DNA from: Diploptera punctata
Taxonomy: Eukaryota; Arthropoda; Insecta; Blattodea; Blaberidae
Direction of reading: 5' to 3'
Assembly: GCA_030220185.1 (NCBI GenBank)
Contig: JASPKZ010007303.1
Location: 310,001-374,000 of the forward strand
Length of the DNA: 64,000 bases
Part shown: piece by piece, positions 41,659 to 51,504 of the stretch
Position numbering within the stretch: position 1 is the first letter of the stretch
How the letters are laid out: every line of letters starts with the position of its first letter
Notes under the pieces: model-generated
The model's input: the letters and a program-made list of their open reading frames with translations, nothing else
What the model was told of the DNA's origin: nothing
The model's database searches: none
Program-made: the position numbers and the translations under genes

Positions 41659-41958
41659 TAAAGTAAAGTATTCCCACTACAGACCTCAGGAGGCCCTTGG
41701 GGTAGTGGGAGGTTAAGGCTCCCACTATTTCTAGACAATCGGCACTTGATGCCAGCCGGGTTGTCAGCCCTGCGTGACGGCCGCCTTTTCCCCAGAACAA
41801 GCGTCTGGTACTCATTTCAATTAGAGGCTGAGTCGACCCCAGGGCCATAGTGCCGCCAGAGGGTTTGGGTCAGTTTAATAATCCTGACCCCAACGGGACT
41901 TGAACCCTCGACCCTCCGGCTTGTAGCTCAGTGCCTTAACCACTATGCTACGGCGTGC
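41659..41958 (-). mobile_element. SINE-K copy 2
   Basis: Minus: GGGGGCACGCCGTAGCATAG, A box TAGCATAGTGG, B box GGTTCAAGTCC, AGTCGACTCAGCC, GACGCTTGTTCTGGGG, tail TACTTTACTTT. In LINE-D between TGTGAACATA and AATATATTTAG; any target duplication is too AT-rich to be sure of. Confidence 0.85.
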
Positions 41959-42270
41959 CCCCAATATATTTAGTTTTATTTATGTTTACTTCCAGTCCCA
42001 ATTTCTTTGTATTAATTAATAGAGTTTGCGCATTGGTTCTTAATTACTCCTCGCTTTCGCCTAATAATACTAAACCATTAGCATAAACAAACAGTTTATT
42101 AATACCATTGAGTCGTAAGCCTTCTTCATCCTCTAAATATTTGATTGCATGCTCTAGTACAAATTAAATAGAAGAGGTAGTGCATATACTTGCTTTAACA
42201 CATTGTGAATTTCCAAAATACTCGAAAACTGTTTGCTTAAATGCACCCTACTCTTTGCGCCATTTATATA

Positions 42271-42590
42271 ATAATTCCATGGTGCAACAGGCCTGGAAGG
42301 CCCTTAGCCTATCAGCCGGCTGCTGGCCTCACATCCACATGTGTTAATCACAGAGGTAGATGATAATCTAGCCAGTCTAGTGGTGACATGTGGTCAATCG
42401 TTATAGCTGGTTTTCTCAACCTGGAACCGCTACTTATTGCAAATGCCTCACGATGCTGGGTGGGCACCGGCACCATTACTGGCCGAAATTCCATGAGAAA
42501 ATTTCTTCCCCCAAGGAGACCCGAACCAGCGCACGTCCCGTAGCTGTGCGCCAAGGCTTCTTGCCTTAACCACTCGGCTACGGCACGGGA
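42271..42590 (-). mobile_element. SINE-J copy 4, full length
   Basis: Flanked by CTTTGCGCCATTTATATA at 42253-42270 and 42591-42608, an exact 18-bp duplication, the longest in the window. Minus head: TCCCGTGCCGTAGCCGAGTG, A box TAGCCGAGTGG, GCGCACAGCTACGGGACGTG, B box GGTTCGGGTCT; tail GCCGGCTGATAGGCTAAG. Confidence 0.95.
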
Positions 42591-42804
42591 CTTTGCGCCA
42601 TTTATATACATTCGAATAAGTTTAACTAACTCATGATTTATGGTCTAAGAATTTTTTAACAATTACTAAAAATATATTGTATTTTATAACTACTGCACGA
42701 TATTTCCATACATAGAGTCGAATCTTAATAACGTGGATATCTATTTTGCTCAGTCTACTTTTCCATATTCTCTATTTTGAATGTCTATTTTCCCAATTTT
42801 AATC

Positions 42805-43235
42805 TTCTTCCTTCCAAGTATTAGGCCAAGGTCTGTTACGATCCTATAGAAAATTTTCCCTCCAGCACTTCATAGGACGACCCAGAGAACTTCGTCCTCT
42901 TGGCATATAATTATAAACAGCTTTGGGGATCCGATTTGAACTCATTCTTTCAAGATGGTGTTCCCAATTTAGTTGGTACTGTCTAATATATTCCAAAATT
43001 GGCGTAGTCTTCAATTCTTTTAAGATATCGGTGTTCCTTTTCCGATCCCATTTGGTGTAACCCGCTGTTCTGCGCAGAGAATCTCATTTCACAAGCCGTT
43101 ATTCTGCTTTCATGTTGTCTTTTTTAGTGTCCATGCTTCACTACCATAGGTCACACTGGTCTAGCCAAAGTGTTATTTAAACGTAATCTGGTGCCCAATT
43201 TTAATAAATATTTTATTTAACTCTTTCAAGCCCAG
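42805..43235 (-). pseudogene. LINE-Q copy, decayed
   Basis: Minus: TLATPVWPMVVKHG-like, MRFSAQNSGLHQMG, KNTDILKELKTTP-like, WEHHLERMSSNRIPK-like, RGRSSLGRPMKC-like text in changing frames. 3' end shared with 26851-26899. Confidence 0.6.
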
Positions 43236-43745
43236 AGTCCTTTGTAATGGACACGATACATTTTTTCTGAAATTCAGCTTATATAATGTTAACACTGCTG
43301 CTTCAGTTTCACTGTGAAGTGTTTAGATTTTTGGAATACTCAACTTTTGACCCTAAGTACCCCTAATATTTTATAAAAAAAATACTCATGAACATATATG
43401 GCTCTATATGTGATCGATGAAATAGCGTGCAAGATGCAACCATGAGCAAAGTCTCCGGATGTTGTAACATCTATTTAATTTTTAATATTAAAATGCAAGA
43501 CTTCAGAAAAGAATGGCTAGATTTGAGATTCATTGAATGGTATGGATAGTAAATCTGAAGGTAAAATTTTGTGATAGATGAATGATTGCTTGGTTGGAGT
43601 TCAGGAGAATCTGAGGAAGTTGGGAATTAAATGATGGTTGCTTGTTACCAGGGATACAGAAGCCTGGAAGAGGCTTCAAAGATTTTAAGGTTCAATTTAG
43701 TCATTCGTACTGCTGCCGATGATGAAATTAAACTTTTATATAAAA
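43236..43745. other. Unassigned
   Basis: No coding motif or repeat seen. Confidence 0.4.
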
Positions 43746-43747
43746 TA

Positions 43748-44470
43748 ATGTTCATATAACTAACTAATTTGCTGGCACTATCAAACCTGCAGGTTCGTGG
43801 CCACGCGAACATAAGCTCTGCACTCATCCCTATCCAGAGTTTGTTTTCCAATCATCCCCTGTATGATCTACTGCTCTCAAATCATGGTTAATGTTATTCT
43901 CCACCTCATTCTTGGTCTATCAACTGGGCATATTCTTTTTTGGTTTTCCTATAAGAAGCTTCCATGCCCCTATTTCATTCTCCATTCACGTCACATGTCC
44001 TGCCCACAGCAGTCTACGAGATTTAACTGTTCTTATTAAAACTGGCTTCCTATGAAGGTCATGTAGCTCACTGTTATGAAGTTTTCTCCATTCACTTGTC
44101 TGTTCATCCCTCTTTGGTCCAAATATTTTCTTAAAAACCCTATTCTAAAATACTCGTAATCTTTTCTCCTCCCTTAAAGTAAGCGTCCATGTTTCGCATT
44201 CATAAAATATCACTGGGAGAATAATAGTTTTATATATTTTCAGTTTAACGTTTTTTGAAAGGAGTTGGGACGTCAAGAGTGTCTGTAATGCATAATAGCA
44301 CGCGTTTCCAGAATTGAGCCTATGATAAATTTCTTTGTGCGTCTCATTACTATGTGTAAATATTGTTTCTTGATATTTGAATTCAACCACTTCTTCAAAA
44401 TGTTCCTCATTAACCATTAAATGTCCATTCCGATTATATAATCTACGCATTTATATGTGTGAATAAACAA
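43748..44470 (-). pseudogene. LINE-D copy 12
   Basis: Plus AACTAACTAATTTGCTGGCA (3' end) to ATATAATCTACGCATTTATA TGTGTGA. The last part (44145-44450, minus) is open for 101 aa: NGHLMVNEEHFEEVVEFKYQ, HRLNSGNACYYALQTLLTSQ, LLSKNVKLKIYKTIILPVIF, ECETWTLTLREEKRLRVF. The C-terminal half has frameshifts. Confidence 0.85.
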
Positions 44471-44474
44471 AGGA

Positions 44475-45110
44475 TCCCCACTTTCGCAAGTGGAATAAAA
44501 ATTAAATCACAAATGTAGAATAACTGAAGCCTGTATGTTTGTCCTGAAATATGTTTTTTGTATACCTACTGTATAAAACTATCCCACATTGTTTATTGAT
44601 AATATTTTTCTCGTGAGAAATAAGTAGTAATTTTGTGTTTCCTTGTAATGCTTGTTCATTGTAAAGATAAACTTGGAAGTTAACGGTCATAAACTTGTCA
44701 CTTCATCAATAATATTTCCAAGCACATGTGGGGAAATGTTGAGTCTAGTCTCATATATAAAACATTAATGTAAACATGGTGATCATGACGAAGCAATATA
44801 ACGTCACACATTCTACTAAAATTCTTAAAGCCTTCATTTCCTTGAAAGAAACACTGTTTATTTAGTCTTTTATAAATAAGTCATTAATCGAAGTGCTAGT
44901 GTTTATTGTAAATCAATATATAATCAATGACAAATCTTATTCAAATTTCTATTTCTCATCCTACAAGTTATTAAGTGTTGTGAAATATTGTTTTTCACAT
45001 AAAATTTGATACATGAGCTGTCAGGAAGAAGGATGACGTTCGACGAAATGAGCTTCAGGGTGTGTACGGTTAGTTGCACAATAGAATCGCATAGGTCTAT
45101 AAATGAAACA
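44475..45110. other. AT-rich, unassigned
   Basis: Nothing recognised. Confidence 0.4.
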
Positions 45111-45189
45111 ATAATTGAGGATTCTATGCCACCATACTACCAACATAAATTCAATTAAAAAACGTCAAAACACACAAATTATTGTTGCA

Positions 45190-46090
45190 GTAATACCTTC
45201 TTCTTCGTCTTCTTCTTTATCATCATCACGGTTTAGCTTATTTACTAGCCTGTTCCGGCTCCAAATTGCTGCTGTTTCCATCTTTTCTTTGTTCTTCCCA
45301 AACTTCTTCTTCCTCGTGGTGAATAGCTGTATGTTGCTTTTGGTATTCTATTCTCAGTCATCCTTGCTAAGTGTTCTTTCCAGTTTGTTCTGTATGTCAT
45401 TATTGTTGTGTTTAATTCCTCTACTTTTAGTTATCTTATTTCTGTGTTACGTTTTTTGTCTGTTCTTTGATATCCTACTATTGGTCTGAGGAATTTCATT
45501 TCAGCAGCTTGTATTCTGGCAGATTGTTGTGTTGTCACTGTCCATGTTTGGGATCCGTAAGTAATAATAGGCACTGCTATTGTCTTGTATAATTTCATTA
45601 TAGAGTCTTTCCTGGCTTTACTTTTCAAAGTTCTTTTTAGTGTTCCTGTTATTTAATTAAAATTATTTAGTTTGTTATTTATATCCATTTCCGCTGTGTT
45701 CGATATTTTGCAACCTAGGAAAATACTAAATTGATATAATAATGTGCGGATAGAAGGAGCAGCTTGTTTGTTATTTTTTAATGATATTTCCATGTTGTAT
45801 TTTTTTTTTTGGCATTTCATTTAGTTTATATAGCATTCTTTGTAGTTTGTCCTCTGTTTTTGCTATTAAAATATAATCATCTGCAAAGGCTAAGTTAATT
45901 CCTCCAGTCGTCATTTGCTTCCATGATCTTATCATGTCGTCGAAATAAATATTAAAAAGAGTGGTTGATAGTGGACAACCTTGTCTAACTCCTCCTGTTA
46001 TATGTATTGGTTCCCTTTGATTTGTTTTTATTTTTGTTTTCTCATACTTTTCTTAATTACTGCTATCAAGTGTAGTGGAATTCCTTTTTT
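45190..46090 (-). mobile_element. LINE-P copy 2, straight orientation
   Basis: 45431-45628 (minus) reads KSKARKDSIMKLYKTIAVPI, ITYGSQTWTVTTQQSARIQA, AEMKFLRPIVGYQRTDKKRN; 45190-45430 gives QNKLERTLSKDD-like and GRRSLGRTKK-like text in another frame; 45830-45995 holds the palm (plus AATCATCTGCAAAGG is the minus-strand YADDY region; GGQGCPLS-type text near 45970). GAA/GAT tail at 45190-45240. Reference for the inverted copy at 25466. Confidence 0.8.
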
Positions 46091-46094
46091 CACT

Positions 46095-46588
46095 TAATAT
46101 GTTGCAGTACCGGTACGTGAATACTTACCTCAGAGAAATATATATATATATATATATATATTATGTTGATTTCTTTTCTTCCCAAAAAATTGGAAAATGC
46201 CTTAAAGTTAAGTGATAGATTAAGCTCAAAGAAACTTAAAATCAGCATATTTGCAACGTAAAATTTGTATTAGTAATTGCTCAGACAGTGTAGCCAACTT
46301 ATCAATAATTAACAAGTGAATGCTAAACTAATCTGGTGTAATAATTCACCCAACTTGTTTGTCACCCTAACTTGTCCATTTTGTCAATCTAACTTGCCCA
46401 CTAATGTGATGGACTCTAGGAATATAATTCCCTTAAATGTGAGCAAACATGTTGGAAATTGACTCTGATGTGAACATGTGTTATTACATTGGCCAACACA
46501 AAACCACTTGTTCTCAGATCGAATATTTACTGGTAGCACTGTGGCATAGAATAGTCCAATAATTTATTCCAGATTTAACCTCGTTTAC
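46095..46588. other. Unassigned, with (TA)n at 46137-46162
   Basis: Only the dinucleotide run is recognisable. Confidence 0.5.
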
Positions 46589-46589
46589 T

Positions 46590-47038
46590 ATTGTCAGTTA
46601 GGAGTTTGGAGTGGAATCCAAATCGGAGGAAAAGGAGGAAGGAAATGTAAGAAGACATGGATAGAGGGAATTATGAATTTGATGAAGGTTAGTGAACTGC
46701 AGGATCGTGACAGGAAGGATGGAGATGAATGGAGGAAGAGAATCAAAACTTAATATTGGGCACAGGAAGGTGTTGTATGTCAAGGGCCTTCTAGGCCTGT
46801 CGCTCTTGGAGTTTTTTTTACTATTATTATTTAATAGTTTTTTAAATGTATACAACACCTTCCTGTGCCCAATATTAAGTTTTGATTCTCTTCCTTCGTT
46901 CATCTCAATCCTTCCAGTCACCATCCTGCAGTCCCCTAACCTTCATTAAATTCATAATTCCCTCTATCCATGTCTTCTTACGTCTCCCTCTTCTTTTCCT
47001 CCGATTTGGAATCCACTCCAAACTCCTAACTGACAATC
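46590..47038. repeat. Inverted duplication of a LINE-Z 3' end
   Basis: Left arm 46590-46778 (plus) and right arm 46850-47038 are reverse complements with few differences (GGAGTTTGGAGTGGAATCCA, AATCGGAGGAAAAG, GACATGGATAGAGGGAATTA, ATCAAAACTTAATATTGGGC ACAGGAAGG). The left arm reads RKTWIEGIMNLMKVSELQDR, DRKDGDEWRKRIKT, stop: a LINE C-terminus. The 71-bp spacer contains its 3' tail (TAGGCCTGTCGCTCTTGGAG, ATT run). Confidence 0.85.
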
Positions 47039-47319
47039 TATCTTCATTCATCCTATTCACGTGTCCAAATCATTGTAACCCTCTGTTACTATATTTGTAA
47101 GGAAAAATATAATTACTTGGTGTCAAAATAATGAGCAACAAAAGAAATCAAATAGTTGTCCATTGTGCGAGTATAAACTTAGAGAGAAAATATCAATTAG
47201 GCGTCCTGCGAAAGAGTGAATAACATAATTTAATGAATAGCAGATGAAGTCATGATGGTAATAATGGAATAATATGTGAGTTTACAGGGCCCAATACTAA
47301 GCAGCCTAAAGAATAGAAA

Positions 47320-47641
47320 GTCCCCGCGCCATAGCCGAGTGGTTAAGGCAAGATGCCTTGGCCCAGAGCTACGGGACTTGCGCGGGGGAAGAAATTTTCT
47401 CACGAAATTTCGGTCAGTATGGGACGGTGCTCACCCAGGATCGTGAGAAATTTGGGTAGGTTCAGTGAGTAGCGGCTCCAGGTTGAGAAAACCAGCTATA
47501 ACGACTGGGGGACTGGATATGCTGACAACATGGCTGGATAATCGTCTACCTCTGTGATTAACACATGTGCATGTGAGGCCAGCAGTCGGCTTGTAGACCA
47601 AGGGACTTCTAGGCATGTCGCGCCATGGAGTTTGAGTTTTG
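47320..47641 (+). mobile_element. SINE-J copy 5, B box deleted
   Basis: Flanked by AAAGAATAGAAA at 47308-47319 and 47642-47653 (12 bp). A box CATAGCCGAGTGGTTAAGG is present but the text jumps from GGGACTTGCGC to GGGGGAAG, removing about 17 bases that include the B box. The rest is complete to GTCGCGCCATGGAG. Confidence 0.9.
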
Positions 47642-47664
47642 AAAGAATAGAAAACTGAAAGTTC

Positions 47665-47945
47665 CTTTTTCTTCTTCATTCGACCTAACGACCGTTAGAA
47701 TTTCACCATAGCCTTCTTAACGATGAATGCTCGCACATCTTTTCTATTGGTGTTTTGTCTCCATTTTTTTCCACTTATAATTTTCTGATGTCTTCCGCGT
47801 CATCCATCCATCTTAATGTGAGTCTTTTTTTTTTCTGGTTTAGTTTCACAAATATTTCTAACCGTTGTATCATCTGTCATTGTCATTACATGTTCCATCC
47901 ATTCGAATCTGCGAGCTTGAACAACTGTTTAAATATTAGATGAAT
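47665..47945 (-). pseudogene. LINE C-terminus fragment
   Basis: Minus: VQARRFEWMEHVMTMTDDTT, VRNICETKPEKKKTHIKMDG, RKLISGKKWRQNTNRKDVRA, FIVKKAMVKF with frameshifts. 'WMEHVMTMTDDTTVR' matches the HV-RM-D-R position of LINE C-termini. Family single-copy here. Confidence 0.6.
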
Positions 47946-47949
47946 TAGA

Positions 47950-48170
47950 GTATATCTATTTTCTAACTCATTCATTATTCATCTAATTTATCTTCCATTC
48001 CCGCATATGGGTATACATATATTTTGTATATGTAAAAATGTATTTACTACGTCATTAAAAAAATTATCAATTTAGTTGTTAGGTCCAGAATTCTGATCCA
48101 TTCAAAACTATTTGCCTTATTTACTGTTTATACAGACATAATTTGGCGGATAGTACATCGTGAACCAATA
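47950..48170. other. AT-rich spacer
   Basis: Nothing recognised. Confidence 0.4.
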
Positions 48171-48171
48171 C

Positions 48172-49146
48172 TTCGTTCTTAAAGTGATCCTCGTCAAAAC
48201 AAAACCATGTGACCTGCTCGCTTTTCATTGGTTATGGACACCGATGTACGTTGTAGAAACAACATCCTTCGGTCATTCGCGCCACAATTACTGTCACTTT
48301 TGACAGGGAGATGACGACATAGAAACAGAAGACTCGATACTTTCCGCCATTTTGTTTTATGAGAATCGACTGAAGCATGACTCAAATGCATCACCCAATT
48401 GTAATAAACTATTTTAAGTAGTAATTATTGTGTGGCGCCTTATAATTTTTTATATAAAAATGATGTTTAATATAAATTGTACGTCTGAAGTATTAGAAAA
48501 AATATAGGCTAATCAAATAACAATATTGATCATTCTTGAATTTAAAAGAAAACAAATTAGTAATTATTAACATAAAAAATATAATAACTCACTCAAACAA
48601 ATTCACACATACTTTCAGTCCAAGCCAGGGTGGCTTTCCCTGGTCCTCCGGACCAAAAACTTAAAACACACCACTCGCGTGCTCCAGACGACGTAGTCCG
48701 AACCAAATGTTCCGATCGAATGATAATGTTCTGAATGTGCGTATCGTATTTGAGCGTTCCGAGGTAGAAGGGGAGATGCGCAGTACCAACAGCGCAATAG
48801 GAGAAGTAGAAAGGAGACTGGGGGGTAGATGCATAGAGAAGGGATATTGGCCTAGTTCACGAATCTTTCAGTTCAAGGAGGATAACGGCACTGATGTTAC
48901 GAACCAAAAATCGCACTTTCGGTTCAATTGATTAGGTATATTTTTAGAATATTTTGTATGTTTTGAATATTATTATTTTCATTCATGAAGAATAACAAGT
49001 ATATTCAGAGGACATATTTTAATGTAATGAAGAAAACTACTTCTTCGCGTACTTATTGCTTCTACAACGTACGTCGGTGTCCATAACCAATGAAAAGCGA
49101 GCAGGTCACATGGTTTTGTTTTGACAAGGATCACTTTAAGAGCGAA
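48172..49146. mobile_element. ~975-bp TIR element, unknown family
   Basis: Left CGTTCTTAAAGTGATCCTCG, TCAAAACAAAACCATGTGAC, CTGCTCGCTTTTCATTGGTT, ATGGACACCGATGTACGTTG is mirrored at the right end (about 85 bp, 3-4 differences). Interior: AT-rich flanks around a less AT-rich, CpG-containing core (48600-48920). A 74-aa frame at 48707-48931 shows no motif. No transposase seen, so non-autonomous. Confidence 0.65.
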
Positions 49147-49207
49147 CTGCGTATACCAATAAGAGATTGTCATAAATCAAAAACTAATAAATTTATCATA
49201 ATGTTGT

Positions 49208-49450
49208 TTGTTGCAAAACACAGATAATTCAACACGTTTTATGGCGACAAAAATAAATTTATGTAGTTTTAAGATTTGTGATGACAACATTGAAATTATG
49301 GAAATTCTCATGTTTATTGGTTTCGACGTCTTCCAACAAGATGGAGCTACCTCACATTATAGAAGGAAATTATACTCAGGATTTTTAAGCCGTGAAAAAA
49401 ATATTAATCGACTCTATCTACGTTTGAACCTGCGAACCTCTAAACCAGAG
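49208..49450 (+). pseudogene. Tc1/mariner transposase fragment
   Basis: Within a 134-aa frame the stretch at about 49320-49350 reads FDVFQQDGATSHYRRKLYSG. FQQDGATPH is the second catalytic Asp block of many insect Tc1/mariner transposases. The surrounding residues do not obviously match, so only a short remnant is supported. Confidence 0.45.
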
Positions 49451-49604
49451 GTACATGCGTGGAAATTTACTGATTACCAAACAAACTTGAGTTTATTTAT
49501 ATTTTGCAACAAACTGCATTGCAATAAATTTCTTTGTTTGTGTTCTATAACAGTTTGTTATTGGTCCCGAACACTGTATATAATATGTGTGCAATATCGT
49601 ATAT

Positions 49605-49660
49605 ACGCTTGAGTCGGGATGTATATATATATATATATATATACATCCCGACTCAAGCGT
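49605..49660. repeat. Perfect 56-bp palindrome
   Basis: ACGCTTGAGTCGGGATGTAT ... ATACATCCCGACTCAAGCGT with an (AT)n centre; arms are 28 nt with no mismatch. The right arm and the next 25 bases (CCCGACTCAAG, TTCATTTTTCTTTTCATATC) reappear at 49953-49985, downstream of a tRNA-like sequence. Confidence 0.95.
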
Positions 49661-49890
49661 TCATTTTTCTTTTCATATCATATTTGCCTTCATTGCCAAA
49701 TGTCAAAAAATAGTTATAAAGTTATAACATCTAAATATACAAGCGTTACTGCTATAAAATATATTCTCTTTTAAAAAAATGCTTACCTGTTATGGTGGCC
49801 GCTAGATGGCAGTTGGGACGACTTCCCACTACCTCTTGTGTGAATTTAGAATACTACATATATAAGAAAAATGTATGTTTGTGTTGGAAT

Positions 49891-49964
49891 ACTTGAGTGG
49901 CTTAGATGGTTAGAGCGCTAAACGTACAAAGTTAAGAGACTCGGGTTCAAATCCCGACTCAAGT
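49891..49964 (+). tRNA. tRNA-like sequence, possibly tRNA-derived repeat (anticodon ACA by folding)
   Basis: 74 nt. Acceptor ACTTGAG pairs perfectly with CTCAAGT; D-arm GCTT/GAGC with GG in the loop; T-arm TCGGG-TTCAAAT-CCCGA perfect; anticodon arm CTAAAC-GTACAAA-GTTAAG with one A-A mismatch, T33 present. Two unpaired bases between D and anticodon stems are unusual. B box GGTTCAAATCC is canonical. No terminal T-run directly after. The repeated 3' flank at 49652 suggests a mobile, tRNA-derived unit rather than a housekeeping gene. Confidence 0.35.
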
Positions 49965-50102
49965 ATTCATTTTTCTTTTCATATCATATATATATTCTTG
50001 CTGTTGCCAGCCTTGCTTTAATTTCTGATTCAATATTATTATCATTTCTTATTGGTTGCTGATCACTTTTTTAGCTATATTTAGATCAACATATTTAATT
50101 AT

Positions 50103-50432
50103 GTCCACCGCTGTGGTCTCGAGGTAGCGTGCTGCCTTATCACGCAGCGGGCCCGGGTTCGATTCCCGGTCGGAACAGGCTCCTGGGTGAGGTTTTTTCG
50201 GGGTTTTTCCTCGTCCGTAAGACAAATGTCAGGAAGCTTAGCGCCCAACGGTCCCTGAAAATCATCCGGCCATCATCATCATCCTTATCATTATCATCAT
50301 CACCCTTCACCGGTGTGGAAAGCAACGGGAAGCTAGCACACCTATAATTCCCTAGTAAAGCTTCAAAGCATAGCAAAAAAATGCTATGATTGCAGTGAAA
50401 GAGCTGCCCTCGGGCAAAATTACTAAGGATGG
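50103..50432 (+). mobile_element. SINE-A, full length reference copy
   Basis: Flanked by ATATTTAATTAT at 50091-50102 and 50433-50444 (12 bp). Starts GTCCACCGCTGTGGTCTCGA GG; B box GGTTCGATTCC; body as in the other copies; ends CCCTCGGGCAAAATTACTAA GGATGG. This copy and 61098-61431 agree on both ends, so the family is 330-334 bp. Confidence 0.95.
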
Positions 50433-50454
50433 ATATTTAATTATATAGTTTTTC

Positions 50455-50895
50455 TTTGTCGTCGTCTTCTTCTTCTTCTTCTTCTTCTTCTTCCTTTCAT
50501 GTGATAGACCTAGTGGTCTGTTACGGTCTCAATCGAACGTTTGAAGGATCTGCCCAAAGATCTGTTGCCTGCTGGCTGGTAATAAGATTTGACGTGATAT
50601 TCTTGTTCTGCTCATTCTTCTTACGTGAGATTTCCAGTTGTTTCTGTATTTTTATACATATTCCATGACTTATTGTGTTTGTAATTCTTTGAGAATCTCA
50701 GAATTCCTTTTATGGTCTGTTCTTGAGTAACCTGCAATACGTCTCATAAATTGCATTTCTGCCGCAGTTAGTCTTCGTTCATCTACACTGCGAATTGTCC
50801 AGACCTCACTGCCGTAACATAATATGGGTCTGGCCAGTGTTTTACAAATTCTTTTTGTTCATTGTAAATTTGTTATATCGTAGTATGAACGTTAT
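50455..50895 (-). pseudogene. LINE-Y C-terminus
   Basis: Minus: LARPILCYGSEVWTIRSVDE, RRLTAAEMQFMRRIAGYSRT, DHKRNSEILKELQT, YRNNWKSHVRRMSRTRI, then RQQIFGQILQ and a CTT/GAA run as 3' tail at 50460-50492. One stop and a frameshift. Confidence 0.75.
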
Positions 50896-50927
50896 CGACC
50901 ACTGAATATCAAGTTATCAGTAGCCCA

Positions 50928-51118
50928 TAGGTCGGCCGCGGTGAACTAGTAGTTATGTTCCTTATCTCTAGTCCCGAGAGTCGCGGGTTCAAACCCGGTC
51001 GGGGTAGAATGGATAAGTCCTCTGCGAGTCTGAAATTTTTCAGGCTCGTAAAAGAACCGCAAGTCTGAACAAAAAGGGCTCTGTGCAAAAATTTAACCGA
51101 CCATCCATCCAAGTTATA
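50928..51118 (+). mobile_element. SINE-T copy 3, 3'-truncated
   Basis: GTCGGCCGCGGTGAACTAGT, B box GGTTCAAACCC, GGTCGGGGTAGAATGGATAA, GAAATTTTTCAGGCTCGTAA, AAAAATTTAACCGACCATCC. Head changed from TGGTCTAGTGG to TGAACTAGTAG, so the A box is weakened. Confidence 0.75.
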
Positions 51119-51267
51119 CCTTAATTGCCTACTACAAGACTCATTGAGGTCGATGTGCTAACCACATGTCACTCGTTGATATGTGTAGATAAATAAGCGT
51201 AACTAAATTATCTTGTTAAGAAACTTCCATTAGGGAGCACCCATGTCCCCACGTGGGACGTAATGGG

Positions 51268-51268
<1 letters not shown>
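51119..51268. other. Spacer
   Basis: Short SINE-J-like phrase (GTCGATGTGCTAACCACATG TCACTC) at 51146-51172 only. Confidence 0.4.

Positions 51269-51315
<47 letters not shown>
51269..51315. repeat. (CA)n microsatellite
   Basis: Uninterrupted CA dinucleotide, about 46 bp. Confidence 0.95.
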
Positions 51316-51321
<6 letters not shown>

Positions 51322-51504
51322 ATCTATAGCATATCGGAGAATCTTTGAGCATCAATGTTTTAGCGTATATCATCGCCTGCTTTGCAAACCCTCCCATCCC
51401 CCTGCTAATGCTTTAATGCAATCTTTGAGTGAAGAACTTTTGAGTGCTATATGCATCATGTTGTTATTCAGGAATGTAGCGCATAATACAAACCATCTTC
51501 ATAC

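Larger units (their letters stand above)
40958..42645 (-). pseudogene. LINE-D copy 11, long but degraded, split by SINE-K and SINE-J
   Basis: From the 3' end (ACTAACTAACTGACACTATC) back to the region encoding GIPKKLVRLIRMC. After removing SINE-K (41659-41958) and SINE-J (42271-42590) it is the longest stretch of LINE-D in the window, about 1.07 kb, covering palm to C-terminus. YADD equivalent lies near 42080 (plus CATTAGCATAAAC, so YANG-like, mutated). Frames broken. Confidence 0.85.

Noticed and set aside
41633..41848. Frames starting MALGSTQPL at 41633 and 61720
   Set aside because: Both are the SINE-K body read on the minus strand; the identity reflects the SINE, not a gene family.
48707..48931. 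74-aa gene in the TIR element core
   Set aside because: Plausible composition but no motif, no partner frame and no conserved copy to compare; kept only as a finding about the core.
49891..49964. Functional tRNA-Cys (anticodon ACA)
   Set aside because: Anticodon ACA is not the usual one for Cys, the anticodon stem has a mismatch, spacing after the D-stem is odd and no T-run terminator follows closely; reported only as tRNA-like.
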